Of a DNA stretch of 64,000 nt, positions 11,073 to 21,439 are shown in pieces. Numbering within the stretch: position 1 is the first letter of the stretch; each line of letters starts with the position of its first letter. The notes under the pieces were generated by a model. That model was not told where the DNA came from. It worked only from the letters and a program-made list of their open reading frames with translations, and did no database searches. A program made the translations under genes and the position numbers. Origin of the DNA: Coix lacryma-jobi var. lacryma-jobi (Eukaryota; Streptophyta; Magnoliopsida; Poales; Poaceae); contig VDCT01000282.1 of assembly GCA_009763385.1 (NCBI GenBank), positions 186,001 to 250,000 of the forward strand, read 5' to 3'.

Positions 11073-11456
11073 TTGTCTCCTAGGTATGTGGGACCTTTTC
11101 AAATTCTTGCTAGAAGGGGAGAAGTAGCTTATCAGTTAGAGCTACCTGAGAGATTGTCTGGTGTACATGATGTTTTTCATGTGTCACAACTCAGAAAATG
11201 CTTAAGGGTACCCGAAGAACAGTTACCTTTAGATGAGCTTGATATCCAGGAAGATCACTCTTATAAGGAATATCCAGTGAGAATTTTGGAAATAGCTGAA
11301 AGAGTCACAAGAAGTAAGATAATCAAGATGTGCAAAGTCCAATGGAACCGACATTCAGAAGATGAGGCAACTTGGGAAAGAGAAGAAGATCTCAGATCAG
11401 AGCATCTGCATCTCTTTGAGTCATCGTTCGAATCTCGAGGACGAGATTCATCCTAA
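11073..11456 (+). pseudogene. Gypsy G pol: integrase C-terminal region with chromodomain
   Basis: The frame reads PRYVGPFQILARRGEVAYQL, then VHDVFHVSQLRKCL (the GPY/F module) and, from about residue 75, EYPVRILEIAERVTRSKIIK followed by CKVQWNRHSEDEATWEREED, a chromodomain. The chromodomain's usual aromatic positions are partly replaced. In chromoviruses this domain guides integration to methylated-histone chromatin. The stop codon at 11454-11456 is immediately before the polypurine tract. This part is intact. Confidence 0.92.
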
Positions 11457-11467
11457 GGGGGTAGGTT
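11455..11467 (+). promoter_or_regulatory. Polypurine tract of gypsy G
   Basis: AAGGGGGTAGGTT abuts the 3' LTR TGTAACACCC at 11468. It primes plus-strand cDNA synthesis in this class of elements. Confidence 0.75.
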
Positions 11468-13907
11468 TGTAACACCCTAAAATTCATTTTCTTATTTAGT
11501 AATGAATTTGAGCTCTTATTTAATTTTCTAAGCATTTAACCTAGGTCAAATATCAATTTTTGGAATGATTAAAATAAACCTTAGGGCTTAGAAACATTTT
11601 TGTTGCATTCATGCTGTTGCATAATATTTTGTTTGAGTGTAAGAATAGGTTGCTTGTGTTCAAATTTGATCAAAGTTTTAAGCTTTTAGAAAATGAAAAG
11701 CCTTTTCTTTTTCTCCCTCTCTCTCCCACCTAATCAGCCCAACCGCAGAACCCCCAGCCCGCGCTTCCCTTCCTTTTCCTTTCCTCGCGCCCACTCCGGC
11801 CTGGCTTGGCCCACGCCCGCCCAACTCTGCGGCCCAGCGCCCCTCTCGCCGCTCGCCCCGCGCGCCCGCACCCGCCTTCCCCGCCGCTCTCGCTGACAAG
11901 CCGTCCCCGCCCATCAGCCATACTGTCACCCCGGGCCCGCACGTCAGCATCCCCAACCTCTTCCCCTACCTCGCGCTCGCTTGGTGCCCGCCGCCACCGT
12001 GCCCCTCCCCTCCCGAAACGGCTCGGTAGTGGCCATTATGTCCACTACGCCGCCATTCGAGCCCGGTGGCGCACTCCCGACCCCTCGCCGCACCTTCCCA
12101 ACCCTATAAAGCCCGAGGTAGAGCCCCCTCGCCCTTCCCCTCTCTCACCCACTCGTGCCCCTCACCCCGCCGCTATCCGCAGAGCCACTGGCCGCCGTAG
12201 AGTCTTCCCCGGCATCAAGAACCCCTACGCCGAGATCGTGGTAACCTTCGCTTCCTCCCCGTGCTCTTATCTTCTAGTTTAGGGCTCGGTCCTACCATTT
12301 TGTCAAGCTCTGAATCCGTGCTTATGGCGCCGCCGCGGAGAGGCATGGCTCCGGTGTCCTCCAACCCTGAATCCCCTCCCATCGAGTTCGCAAGGCCCCT
12401 GTTGAGCACCCCCCGCAGCCTCGGTTAGGGTTGGGCTTGCCTAAATTGCCGATTCGGTGATTTCGCCGGCGAGCTCCGGCCGGCTTCCATGGAGCCCCGC
12501 CGAGAGAGCGCCGCCCGGCCGGCCAAACTTGTCCCAACCTCCCTAGCCGTCGATCTTCCCTGAACGGCTTGGATCGAAGATAATCCCTCGCGGCGTTTCG
12601 GCAGCGGCGCACGGTGCGCCCGTAGACTCGGTCCACTGCCCCAGCGCCCGCCTGTCCACGCACACATGGTAGACCGAGCCAGTGGCGCCGCGCTGCGTGG
12701 CATGCCACGTCAGCCAGCCAGCCGGTCAGCAGCCGCGCCCGCGCCTTTTTGCGAAAAAGCCCTCCTGCTTTGCCGTTTTTAACCCGCAGTCCAAGGATGT
12801 TGTAGAAGGCACTGTTTTTATTCGTTTTAGACCCTGCAAAATCCGGTATAGTGGCCGCAGTCCAGTCAGCGTGGAAAATGCGATTTAATTTGTTTTAAAT
12901 TGAAATTGAGTTTAGTTTTATTACAAAAATGCCATTGAACCTTGTTTTCAACATAACTTTCTCGTTTTAAATCCGATTAGAGTGATCCTTATGTTCGTGT
13001 GATCGTATCGACGCGAAGAATAGTTTTATAAGCTTTTTATCTTGTTTCAGTACTGTTTGGTGTAACGTTCTAATAGAATATTATTTCTTTGCATGTAATG
13101 ATTGGGAATGGATGCTTGTGTGGTGCCCTTTTGATCTCGTTTAGAGTCTGAGCTGTTCAACGTTATCAAGAAGAAGACCTTTGAAGAAGTGGAACCATCA
13201 ACACAAGTTTTTGGAAGGCAAGTGTAACATGAGGTCCTTTGTTTCCCAGCAACCTTTTAATCACCTTTTCATATGCATGTGTCTAATATGATGAACCCTA
13301 GAGATCCTACCTAGAACCTTGTTATCTTGTATTCCTTGTTACCTTGGGTTGTGCATATGGGTAGTTCTGCTTAGCTTGCAATTACCAAATATTATGATGA
13401 TAACCTTGATTAATGACTTATGGAACAAATGTTGGTTCTGAATCTTAAAGCGGCAACCCAGGATTTACAGTACAACCATGAGGACTACATGGCTCTGGTC
13501 TTAGCTAAGTACTCTGAGTGTTCTAGCTCGTCTGTAGCTTATCGAAAGGGCAAGAGGGGTGGTACCATGTAGTTATGGCCCGGTCCCACTAGGGTAATTG
13601 CTTTGGAGGATAGGGGGTTACCTTAGTGGGGAGGTTGTTGAAGGACCGAGAGTGCTACCAGAAAGCGACCAGAGGGGGGGTGAATGGGAGCTTCAAATTT
13701 TCCTTTTGGAAAATTGTCGCCACTGTCCCGAGAATCAACCCCAAGAGCAAACCAAGAGCTTGCAAGTGTCCACGACCCTAGATGTAGGGTGGATGCTTCC
13801 AAGAAGCACAGCGAGACACAATACAACTCAAGAAACCCAACACAAAAGCCGGAAATCAAAACGACAACGGACAAACGAACCGTGGACGAAACTGCGCAGA
13901 AACACCT

Positions 13908-14160
13908 GCATCGGACGCTGGCCTGCGTCCGATGGCTCAGCACCGGACGCGTCCGATGCAAACAGAACCTTTCTGGAACCTTACTGGACTGGCATCGGAC
14001 GCTGCTACAGTGAAACCCTAGCGTCCGATGGCAACGGACGCTCCGATGGTCAGCGTCTGATGCTCCTTAAAACTCCCTGTCAGAAGACACGTGGCACCGG
14101 ACGCGTCCGATGGTATGAACCAGCGTCTGATCCTCAAGAACAGAGCGTCCGATGGTCCCG
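13908..14160. repeat. CGGACG/CGTCCG half-palindrome cluster in solo A LTR
   Basis: About nine copies of CATCGGACGC or its inverse GCGTCCGATG, some fused back to back (e.g. CACCGGACGCGTCCGATG at about 13942 and 14095). Palindromic CGGAC/GTCCG clusters are known in Sirevirus LTRs such as maize Opie and Ji. Confidence 0.85.
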
Positions 14161-14988
14161 ATTCTGTGCTGTTCTTCCGCAAAAATCACCCGATCTCCTC
14201 CGAATCAAAAGCACTAAGGCTTAGACTTGGTATGAGGAGTTCCAAGGAGGCTAGTGAGCTATCCCAAGGGGATCATGGCTCGAGCCTAACTCCAAATTGG
14301 TGAATTGAAAGAATTCGGGACAAAGGAGCAAAACTTGATCCAAAATGAAAATCGACCGAACTACTAGCTCATGAGGTTAGAGATGATTCCTTCGGTGGAA
14401 AGAAGTGCCTCATGATCTAGTACAACTTGGTTTAAATGGATTTGCAAAAGACGCACCAAGTAGAGAGATCGATCAACGGGAAAAACGTGGAGTAAAGTAA
14501 CCTGCGAAGAACAAGAACAAAACGCGAATCACAAGCACGAAATTGCAACCGTGTGGCTACCACACGCTACAATAGTGAGATTACGGTCTCACTTCCTCAA
14601 AATCTCACGGGCACAGAGGTATGATTGTCTTCTCTATGGATCTCAGTTCGCTACAGCAGGGAATAGGGAGAGCAGGAAAACCCTAGGAGTGAAAGAGCAA
14701 ATGACCGAGATAGTTTGGGAGGTGGGCGTCTCCCCCTACTTATCCTAATTATAATTCCCACTCTACCCCTAAGTATTTACAGAGCGAACCCGCCAAACCC
14801 TAAGGCTATCCTGGACCAACTCGAAGAAGATGTTGATTCGACGGCCACGCCCGCACAACTGGTAGCGTTGCCTCGACGCAACCTCACCGATTGCCGCCAC
14901 GTGCCGCCACCGCTCTGCCTGTCCTTTTCACGGACTCCGCCCGTGATTTTATGGCCGAAACCAGCAAACCAGGCCTTCAAGTCCATCC

Positions 14989-15207
14989 CCCGGTTTTGTG
15001 GCCGAAACCGGGAAACCCGACATCCGTCGCCTGAGTTTTGTGGCCTAAACTCAGAAACCCACCAGCGCCCAGGTTTTGAGGCCCAAACCTGAAAACCGTC
15101 CTCAGCCCGAGTTTTGTGGCCCAAACTCGGAAACCCGCCAGCGCCCAGGTTTTGTGGCCCAAACCTGGAAACCGTCCACCCGGTGGTTTTTCTATGGCTC
15201 AACCACC
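14989..15207. repeat. Tandem hairpin array with changing stems, solo A LTR
   Basis: Hairpins at 14989-15012 (CCCGGTTT/AAACCGGG), 15031-15054 (CTGAGTTT/AAACTCAG), 15070-15091 (CAGGTTT/AAACCTG), 15107-15130 (CCGAGTTT/AAACTCGG) and 15145-15168 (CCAGGTTT/AAACCTGG), with a loop close to TGTGGCCC. A sixth, with a longer loop, is GGTGGTT/AACCACC at 15182-15207. Starts are 42, 38-39, 37-38, 38 and 37 bases apart. Confidence 0.85.
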
Positions 15208-16316
15208 AAACCGGAGCTGTAGAGGGGATGCACCGCCCGTGCACCCCGTCCACTGACACGTGTCCCCAGGTCCTCGACCCGAGCAACACCATGCCCCGCA
15301 AGTCTCTGCCCGTCGCTGTCCCAGGCTGTCAGCCACCACAGCTGATCCTCAGGCCACCAGTCCCTCAGTCCAAGCCTCATGTCCGCCCTTCACCGCTCCC
15401 GATCCATCGGCACGACACGTCTCTACTTGACCTTCACCTTGCCCTCGATCACTGTCTCCGTGCTCGACACCTGCATAACACAAGCCAAAGAACATGCGAT
15501 CAAACCCGTTGACAATCACTCATCACTCGAGACTCGGCATACACCCATGTATCCGCAGTTGTTCATAACTCTGGGAGACTGAAACCTTAGCGGATATGAC
15601 TTGTTAGACCAACTTTGGAAAGGCTTCGTAGTGAAACCCTGCCTGCTCACCTTGGAAGTGTTATGGGGCTCGTGACCCCGGGCAAATGGGAATCACGACT
15701 CGTGGGTAAAGTTGTACACACTCTGCAGAGTTAAGAGTAAACTGATATATAAGCCGTGCTCTCGGTCATGAGCGGCCTGGATCCTTTTTGAGACGGTTCT
15801 ATGAATAAAGTGGGTGATAATAATCTTGATGATACTTAAATATACTTTCACCATGGGAGCTTAAGCATAACTTAGTGATATAGGTCTAATAAATAAAATA
15901 TGACCTACTAAAAATGCTTACCGTAGTTTAGCCGTGTCAAGCCTTTTGAGCCTTGCATCCCTCAAGTTATACTTGTTGAGTATGGTGCGCTCACCCTTGC
16001 TTTGCGTACAATCAATGAAAATCCCGGATGGGTACCAGATGGTGGATTCAAGAGAGGAGTTACAGGAGATGATCCAAGAGTTCTAGGCGAGTGTTTCCCC
16101 CAGTCGACCGTCCCTGTGGAGTTTGGAGTCCCGAAGAGTAGTTTCCGCTATGCTTTGTAATAGATGTAAGTCTTGTTGTATCTATGTTTCAATATATATA
16201 ATAAAGCATTGTCTTTGAGACATTCCATATTTGTTGCTATATGTGTCTTGTGGACTTCCTGGGCACACATATAGTGGGCACTTGATATTCTTTGGAAAAC
16301 CGGGTGTTACACCCAT

Positions 16317-17041
16317 GAACTCCAGCTGCTCCTCTGTGACAGAAAGAAGAGAAGAAAGTGCAAATCCTCCAGAGGGGTTAGAAGAAGAGCCAGAAACCAA
16401 AGCCATCAATGGGCCAGAAGGATTTTCATAAGAAGCCCTCGCCATGGCATCAATCTCACTGGACTTGAGCTTACTAAAGAGCTCGTCGCATGTGAGGGTC
16501 TCATAGTTAGGTGATTCGATGATCGCCTGAACCTTCGAGTCCCACACCGACCGATCGAGAGTGTGCAAAAGCTTCAAAGCTCTCTCATGATCGTCGAAAG
16601 GCAACAGCTCCTTGTTAGCCCTCATCCTGTTGAAAATCACCTGAAAGCGAGCGAATAAACTTTCTATGCTCTCGCCAGGCAAGTGTCGAAAGTTCTCATA
16701 CTCTCGCTTGTGCGACTCGTAGAGACGGGTTTTGACTTGAGTGGTTCCCTCATGGAAACGCATGAGGGTAGCCTAATCTCCCGAGCCGTAGCAAGGTGAG
16801 AAACGCGATCAAACTCCATCATGCTCAAGCATGAGAAAAGAGCATTACGGGCTCGGCTATTGGCATCGTGCTCATCAATCTGATGATGAGTAGCACAAGC
16901 AGCCAAGACCACGTAATCTGCAGAGTTGCAAATATCCCAAATGGAAGCACCCAAACTCTGAAGATAGGCCGACATGCGTATCTTCCAATACGCATAGTTT
17001 GTCCCATCGAAAAATGGTGGTTTGCCCACGCCACGATCCAT
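16317..17041 (-). pseudogene. Copia A gag, N-terminal part
   Basis: The minus-strand ATG is at 17039-17041 and the frame begins MDRGVGKPPFFDGTNYAYWK, a typical copia Gag start. It continues with NSRARNALFSCLSMMEFDRV, then after a one-base deletion near 16775 (which removes the Trp codon of the usual 'REIW') resumes in another frame with YESHKREYENFRHLPGESIE and FARFQVIFNRMRANKELLPF, the UBN2/Retrotran_gag core. It ends EEQLEFMG at the junction with the G 3' LTR; the zinc knuckle half is at 3513 and below. Gag assembles the cytoplasmic particle. Confidence 0.9.
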
Positions 17042-17090
17042 GTCACCTTCTGTGGATCTGGAACTGGCTAAGGTGGAAGATCCTTAACCC

Positions 17091-17102
17091 ACTCCGATAC
17101 CA
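17091..17102 (-). promoter_or_regulatory. Primer binding site of copia A
   Basis: On the minus strand TGGTATCGGAGT lies one base after the LTR end. It is the initiator tRNA-Met type with A to G changes and identifies 17104-19087 as the 5' LTR. Confidence 0.85.
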
Positions 17103-17519
17103 CTGGAAGGACCGAAAGTGCTACCAGAAAGCGACCAGAGGGGGGTGAATGAGAGCTTTAAATTTCTTTTCAGAAACTTATCGCCACTGTCTCCAGAATC
17201 AACCCCAAAAGCAATCCGATAAGCGTGATGTCCACGACCCAAGAGAATGGGTGGATGTTCCCTAGGAACACAGCGGGACACCACAAAAACTTCCCAACCT
17301 AGGTTCACGCAAGTCAACAAAGTGACAGGATGGACTTTGGGTAACCTCAACCTCCCTCGAGCAATGCGAGGGGGATTCAGGCTATTTTGTAAAGTGGGAA
17401 GCTCGATTTCAGTAGAGCACGGAGTCGAGAATCCAACGCAAAAAGCGGATCTCAAATCGAAAGTCAGACGAATGAACTGCGGACGAAAACGCGCAAACTG
17501 CACTTGACCGAACTCTGGC

Positions 17520-17795
17520 CAGCGTCCGTTCAGTGGGCACCGGACGCGTCCGGTCAGGCAAAATCCAGTTTGGGAACTCTCTAAGTTGGACCGGACTCAC
17601 TGTCACTGAGCGTCCGGTCACACCTCGAGCGTCCGGTCACAAGAAAACGCAGACAATGAACAGTGACAGAGGTGCGTCCGGTCACCGAGCTAACGGAGCG
17701 TCCGGTCAATCACGCGAAAAGTGTTACGCTCTGTTCAATGACCGGACTCATGAAGGCAGCGTCCGGTCATATGAACTCAGCGTCCGGTCACCCTG
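17520..17795. repeat. GCGTCCGGTCA cluster in copia A 5' LTR
   Basis: Seven or more copies of GCGTCCGGTCA plus inverse GACCGGACTCA and one fused CACCGGACGCGTCCGGTC (17537). The position matches the cluster of the solo LTR, but the flank is GGTCA instead of GATGG. Confidence 0.85.
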
Positions 17796-18562
17796 ATTCT
17801 GTGCAGTTCATCCACCGATTTGACTCAATCTCACCCAAAACGAAACCTCTCGGTTTCAAACTTGGTGAGAGGAGTCACAAGGAGGATAGTGAGCTACTCC
17901 TATGAGATCATAGCTCGAACCTATCTCCAAATTGATGAATCAAAGAGATTCGGGAAAAAGAGGAGAAAAGTTGATCCAAAACAAAAACCAACCGATCTAC
18001 TTGTTCGTGAGGTTTGAAGTAAATCCTTCAGTGAAAGTGATCTCCTCACTGTAAAGAACAAGTTGATTCAAACAGTTTTGTAAACGGAGCAACGTAGAGG
18101 GAGAACGAGTGACGGGAATTTCGTGGAGAAACGAAGAACGCGAAGAACAAGTTCAAAACGCGAATCAAAACCACGAATTGTAGCCACAAATCGTCCCCAC
18201 GAGGAGACAACGGGATTACGGTCCCGTTTCCTCAAAATCTCTAGTACACAGAGGTTCTCTGCGGATCTCAGTAGCTACAGCAGGGAATGGGAGAGCAGGA
18301 AACCCTAGAATGAAAATAGCAAATGACTGAGATAAGGAGGGAGGTGGGTGTCTCCCTCTACTTAAGCTAAACATTATTCTCACTCTGCCCCTACTGATAC
18401 AGTGAGCGAACCAGCTAAACCCTAAGGCTATTCTGGACCAGCTCGATGTCGTAGTCGATCTGACGGCCACGCCCGCACATCCAGTAGCTTTGCCTCGAGG
18501 CGACCCCCCGGATGCCACCACGTGTCGTCCTTGCCCCGGACGTCCACCTCGTGAACTCCGCC

Positions 18563-18739
18563 GCTGGTTTTGTGGCCCAAACCAGCAAACCGTCCACCCT
18601 GAGTTTGTGGCCCAAACTCGGAAACCCATCAGCGCCCAGGTTTTGAGGCCCAAACCTAGAAACCATCCATCAGCCCGAGTTTTGAGGCCCAAACTTGGAA
18701 TCTGTCCAGACGGTGGTTTTTCTGTGGCTCAACCACCAA
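18563..18739. repeat. Tandem hairpin array, copia A 5' LTR copy
   Basis: GCTGGTTT/AAACCAGC at 18563-18586; CTGAGTTT/AAACTCGG (one G-T pair) at 18599-18621; CCAGGTTT/AAACCTAG at about 18637-18660 (one mismatch); CCGAGTTT/AAACTTGG (one G-T pair) at 18675-18698; GGTGGTT/AACCACC at 18714-18739. It has fewer units than the solo LTR. Confidence 0.82.
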
Positions 18740-19099
18740 ACCAAGCCGTAGAGGGGATGCACCGCCCGTGCATCCCATCCACCAACACGTGTCCCCAGGT
18801 CCTCGACCCGAGCAACACCGTGCCCCGCAAGTCTCCGCTCGTCGCTGTCCTAGGCTGTCAGCCACCACAGCTGATCCTCAGGCCACCGGTCCCTCAGTCC
18901 AAGCCTCACGTCCGCCCTTCACTGCTCCCGGTCCGTCGGCACAACACGTCTCTACTTGACCTTCACCTTGCCTTCGATCACTGCATCCATGCTCGACACC
19001 TGCACCACACAAGCCAAAGAACATGCGCATCATCCAAGTTGACAATCACTCATCACTCAAGATTCGGCATACACCCATGTATCCGCACAATATCACATC

Positions 19100-19740
19100 G
19101 GCGTTGAAACTTCCCTAGGTGTTGGCACTTCTTGTAGATGTATCATTTGCAACCAAACACTCTAAATAAAGATACATCCGGCTTCTTGTTGTTGAGAAGC
19201 TCATAGGGTGTCTTGCCAAGGAGACGATGGGGGAACAATCGATTGGATGCATAGCATGCGGTGTTGATGGCTTCCGCCCAAAACCTTTCCGGTTGTAGAG
19301 TACTCGTCTAGCATTGTTCTTGCTAGGGTGATTAGAGTCCGGTTCTTTCTCTCAACTACCCTACTTTGTTGTGGTGTATATGTTGCGGAGACTTCATGCT
19401 TGATCCCAACTTCATCACAATATTGCTCAATGTGGGTGTTGTCAAATTCTTTCCATTATCACTTCTAATCTTTTTGATCTTCAAGTCAAACTCATTTTGG
19501 GCTCTCTTGGAAAACTTCTTGAATGAAGGGGTTGCTTCGGATTTGTCATGAAGAAAGAACACCCAAGTGTATCTTGAATAGTCATCAACAATCACTAGGC
19601 AATAGAGATTTCCACCCAAGCTAGCATATGTTGTTGGCCCAAATAGATCATGTGAAGTAGCTCCAACTCTCTTGATGTTGATACAAAGTCTTTGGTTGGA
19701 TGAGTACTTGCAACTTGCTTGCCGGCTTGACATGCACTAC
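19100..19740 (-). pseudogene. Copia B pol: integrase core
   Basis: The frame contains GGNLYCLVIVDDYSRYTWVF and LKIKKIRSDNGKNL, giving the two catalytic Asp residues of the copia integrase, with the family's FFLHDKSEA between them. Further down (below 19356) the sequence GVVERKNRTL-type region is visible only in other frames near 19310-19350, and 19200-19290 corresponds to the region encoding transpose-and-join functions ('FWAEAINTACYASNR'), again out of frame. At least two frameshifts. The copia A insertion truncates it at 19088. Confidence 0.85.
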
Positions 19741-20272
19741 ACAATTTATCCTTCTCAAATTTGACATCCTTCAAGCCCCTAACCAAATCCTTCTTCAATA
19801 GCTTGTTGAGAGTGTTCATGCCAACATGTGCCAATCTTCTATGCCATAACCAACCAAGAGATTGCTTTGTGAACAAACAAGTCTTCAAGTTGGCATCCTC
19901 GGAGGAGAAATCCACTAGATAGAGATTGTTGTATCTAAAGCCTTGGAATATCACTTGAGAGTCATCCTTCTTTGTCACAACCACTTCTTTCTCGGTGAAT
20001 AAGCATTGAAAGCCAAGGTCACATAATTGCCCAACGGATAGCAAGTTGAAGCTCAAAGAAGCAACTAGAAGCACATTTGATATTGTATGATCATTGGATA
20101 TTGCCACTTTGCCCAATCCCTTGACATTGCCCTTTGAGTTGTCACCAAATGTAATCTTTTCTTGGTCATTGACATTCTCTTCTAGTGAGGTGAACATCCG
20201 GGGATCACAGATCATATGTTGTGTGCAACCACTATCAATCACCCAATGAGATCCACCGGTCTTGTAGTTCAC
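19741..20272 (-). pseudogene. Copia B pol: protease and GAG-pre-integrase
   Basis: The frame begins near YKTGGSHWVIDSGCTQHMIC: the aspartic protease active site D-S-G-C is intact, followed by KITFGDNSKGNVKGLGKV and NLLSVGQLCDLGFQ. From about residue 135 it continues into the GAG-pre-integrase region, LGWLWHRRLAHVGMNTLNKL and KLCSACQAGKQVAS, with the H-H-C-C zinc ligands. The frame carries through to about 19700 and then diverges from the integrase frame. It functions only as part of the polyprotein. Confidence 0.92.
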
Positions 20273-20720
20273 CTACACACACAAGAAATCAAGCTTGAGC
20301 TTTCGGGACCCAAACTTGTTGAGGCCCCTTACCTTCTCTACTAGTGACTTTGCAACCCAAATTTGTTTAGGCCTATTCTTGTGGAGGCCCCATAAACATG
20401 ACTTTCATTTTGCCACTAGAATCTTGTCTAAGCATGTAGTGAGCATTGAAAGCAAAGGGCCTAGCATGCTTGGGAAAGGGTGTGGGTTTTGGCTCATCAC
20501 AATTATGAGCAAAGTGTCCTTCTTTTCCACACTCAAAGCATCTTCCCAATTTCTTCTTCTTGGGCTTTGTGTTGCTCTTGCGTTGCTTCAACTCTTCTTC
20601 AAGATAGCCAATACCACTTCTATTGGTCTTCATCATGGTGTTCATGAGTAGCTCACTTTGAAGACATTGACCCTTGGTGAAGTTTCTCAACCCGGTGGCT
20701 AGATGCACTTTTTCTTTCTT
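20273..20720 (-). pseudogene. Copia B gag: second zinc knuckle
   Basis: The frame reads LGRCFECGKEGHFAHNCDEP at about 20485-20545, an intact CX2CX4HX4C knuckle, between a Lys-rich stretch (SNTKPKKKK) and the protease. This is additional to the knuckle at about 21780. Two knuckles in one polyprotein are compatible with Sirevirus Gag. Upstream, EELKQRKSNTKPK belongs to the linker after the coiled coil. Confidence 0.85.
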
Positions 20721-21420
20721 TAGCTTGTCATTCTCTTGTTGGTATGTTCCATTTGGGATGGTGTCATCTTGTAATCCCTCTCCATCTTCAATCTCTTGTT
20801 TTCTTCTTTCAACATGTCAAGCTCAAGTGTCATGCTATAGTCTTCATCATGAGTTTCAATGACAACTTGCTTGGTGGTTGCTAGCTTCTCTAGATCACTC
20901 TTGAGCTTTGCATTCTCATTCTTGATCTCAATGTAATCATCATAGTTATTGGTCTTAACCACTTTCTTGCCCTTGCTACTAGCTCTTTGCTCATCATGCT
21001 CACTAACCAAATCCTCACAAGATGTTGCTATGTCACACTTAACAACAAGGTTAGGAGCATCATGTGTCTCATGGGAAAGTAAATCATAAGCCATAGCAAG
21101 TGCATCATGATCAACTTTAACTTGAGTATATTATTCTTTGAGCAAAGCATAACTAGTGTTGAGATCACTATGCATCTTATCAAGTTTTTCATTTTTAGCT
21201 TTGAGCTCCTTGTTAGAGGACTTGAGCTCCTTGATGGAAGATGACATGCTACCAATTTCATTTTGAAGCTCATCACTAGCATGTGTGGCAATGTTATATT
21301 TTTCAATAAGAGATTCATTGTCATGAACAAGCCTTTCATTTTTAGCTCTAGTCTTTCTTATGATTTTAGAGTAGTTGTTAAGAAATTCAATAAGTTCATC
21401 ATAAGAATGAACTTGGAACT
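20721..21420 (-). pseudogene. Copia B gag: coiled-coil region
   Basis: Minus-strand frames encode ENAKLKSDLEKLATTKQVVI and LELDMLKEENKRLKMERDY, i.e. long Leu/Lys/Glu heptads, preceded by FMTMNLLLKN and similar in other frames (21028-21360). The region is a predicted coiled coil between the two zinc knuckles. An in-frame stop at about 21130 and a frame change split it. Confidence 0.78.
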
Positions 21421-21439
21421 CTCCATCGCTCTCATTGTC

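Larger units (their letters stand above)
13639..15557 (-). mobile_element. Solo LTR of the copia A family
   Basis: It begins TGAAGGACCG and ends ATCCGCA on the plus strand, and is alignable over its whole length with the copia A LTR at 17104-19087. The 5-bp duplication GTTGT flanks it (13634-13638, 15558-15562), and the undisturbed site GGTTGTTCATAAC is seen in the G 5' LTR near 5710-5730. A solo LTR with intact duplication implies a full element inserted here and was later removed by LTR-LTR recombination. It contains a half-palindrome cluster (13908-14160) and a hairpin array (14989-15207). Confidence 0.95.
3514..16311 (+). mobile_element. Gypsy G: Ty3/gypsy chromovirus (Tekay/Del-like), nested in copia A gag
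   Basis: Complete LTR retrotransposon on the plus strand: 5' LTR 3514-6474, PBS at 6478, gag, protease, RT, RNase H, integrase with a C-terminal chromodomain, polypurine tract at 11455 and 3' LTR 11468-16311 (interrupted by a solo LTR). The 5-bp target duplication CCCAT flanks it at 3509-3513 and 16312-16316, and both LTRs begin TGTAACACCC and end GTTACA. The chromodomain and ~2.9-kb LTRs point to the Tekay/Del clade of chromoviruses. Several frame breaks and a changed protease site show it is dead, although the LTRs remain very similar. Confidence 0.95.
11468..16311 (+). repeat. Gypsy G 3' LTR, interrupted by a solo LTR
   Basis: It matches the 5' LTR from TGTAACACCC to GTTACA. Without the 1919-bp solo LTR and its 5-bp duplication it is about 2920 bp. 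The TATA box copy is at 12105-12111. The right target duplication CCCAT is at 16312-16316. Confidence 0.95.
1..19087 (-). mobile_element. Copia A: Sirevirus-like Ty1/copia element, left end outside window, split by gypsy G
   Basis: On the minus strand the parts run in the order LTR (17104-19087), primer binding site (17091-17102), gag (17041 to 16312, continuing 3513 to about 2390), protease and integrase down to position 1. Gypsy G (3514-16311) splits the gag; removing G and one CCCAT copy restores continuity. A long coiled-coil gag, a zinc knuckle and a proline-rich linker before the protease are typical of the Sirevirus (Maximus) lineage. Reverse transcriptase, RNase H and the 3' LTR lie to the left of the window. 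The element is inserted in the pol of copia B. Frameshifts and stops make it inactive. Confidence 0.88.
17104..19087 (-). repeat. Copia A 5' LTR (1984 bp)
   Basis: Plus-strand ends are TGGAAGGACC and ATCCGCA; on the coding strand it runs TGCGGATACA to CCTTCCA. The sequence beyond 19087 (CAATA, 19088-19092) is copia B pol and should be the target duplication, but its partner lies outside the window. It carries a half-palindrome cluster (17520-17795) and a second copy of the hairpin array (18563-18739). Confidence 0.92.

Noticed and set aside
14777..15301. A 174-residue minus frame with repeated Phe-Gly-Pro-Gln-Asn / Gly-His-Lys-Thr peptides
   Set aside because: It is a reading of the hairpin array; the frame is not kept in the copia A 5' LTR copy, so I treat the DNA/RNA structure, not a protein, as the signal.
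20295..20651. A 118-residue plus-strand frame in copia B
   Set aside because: It is antisense to the Gag knuckle and linker region of copia B.
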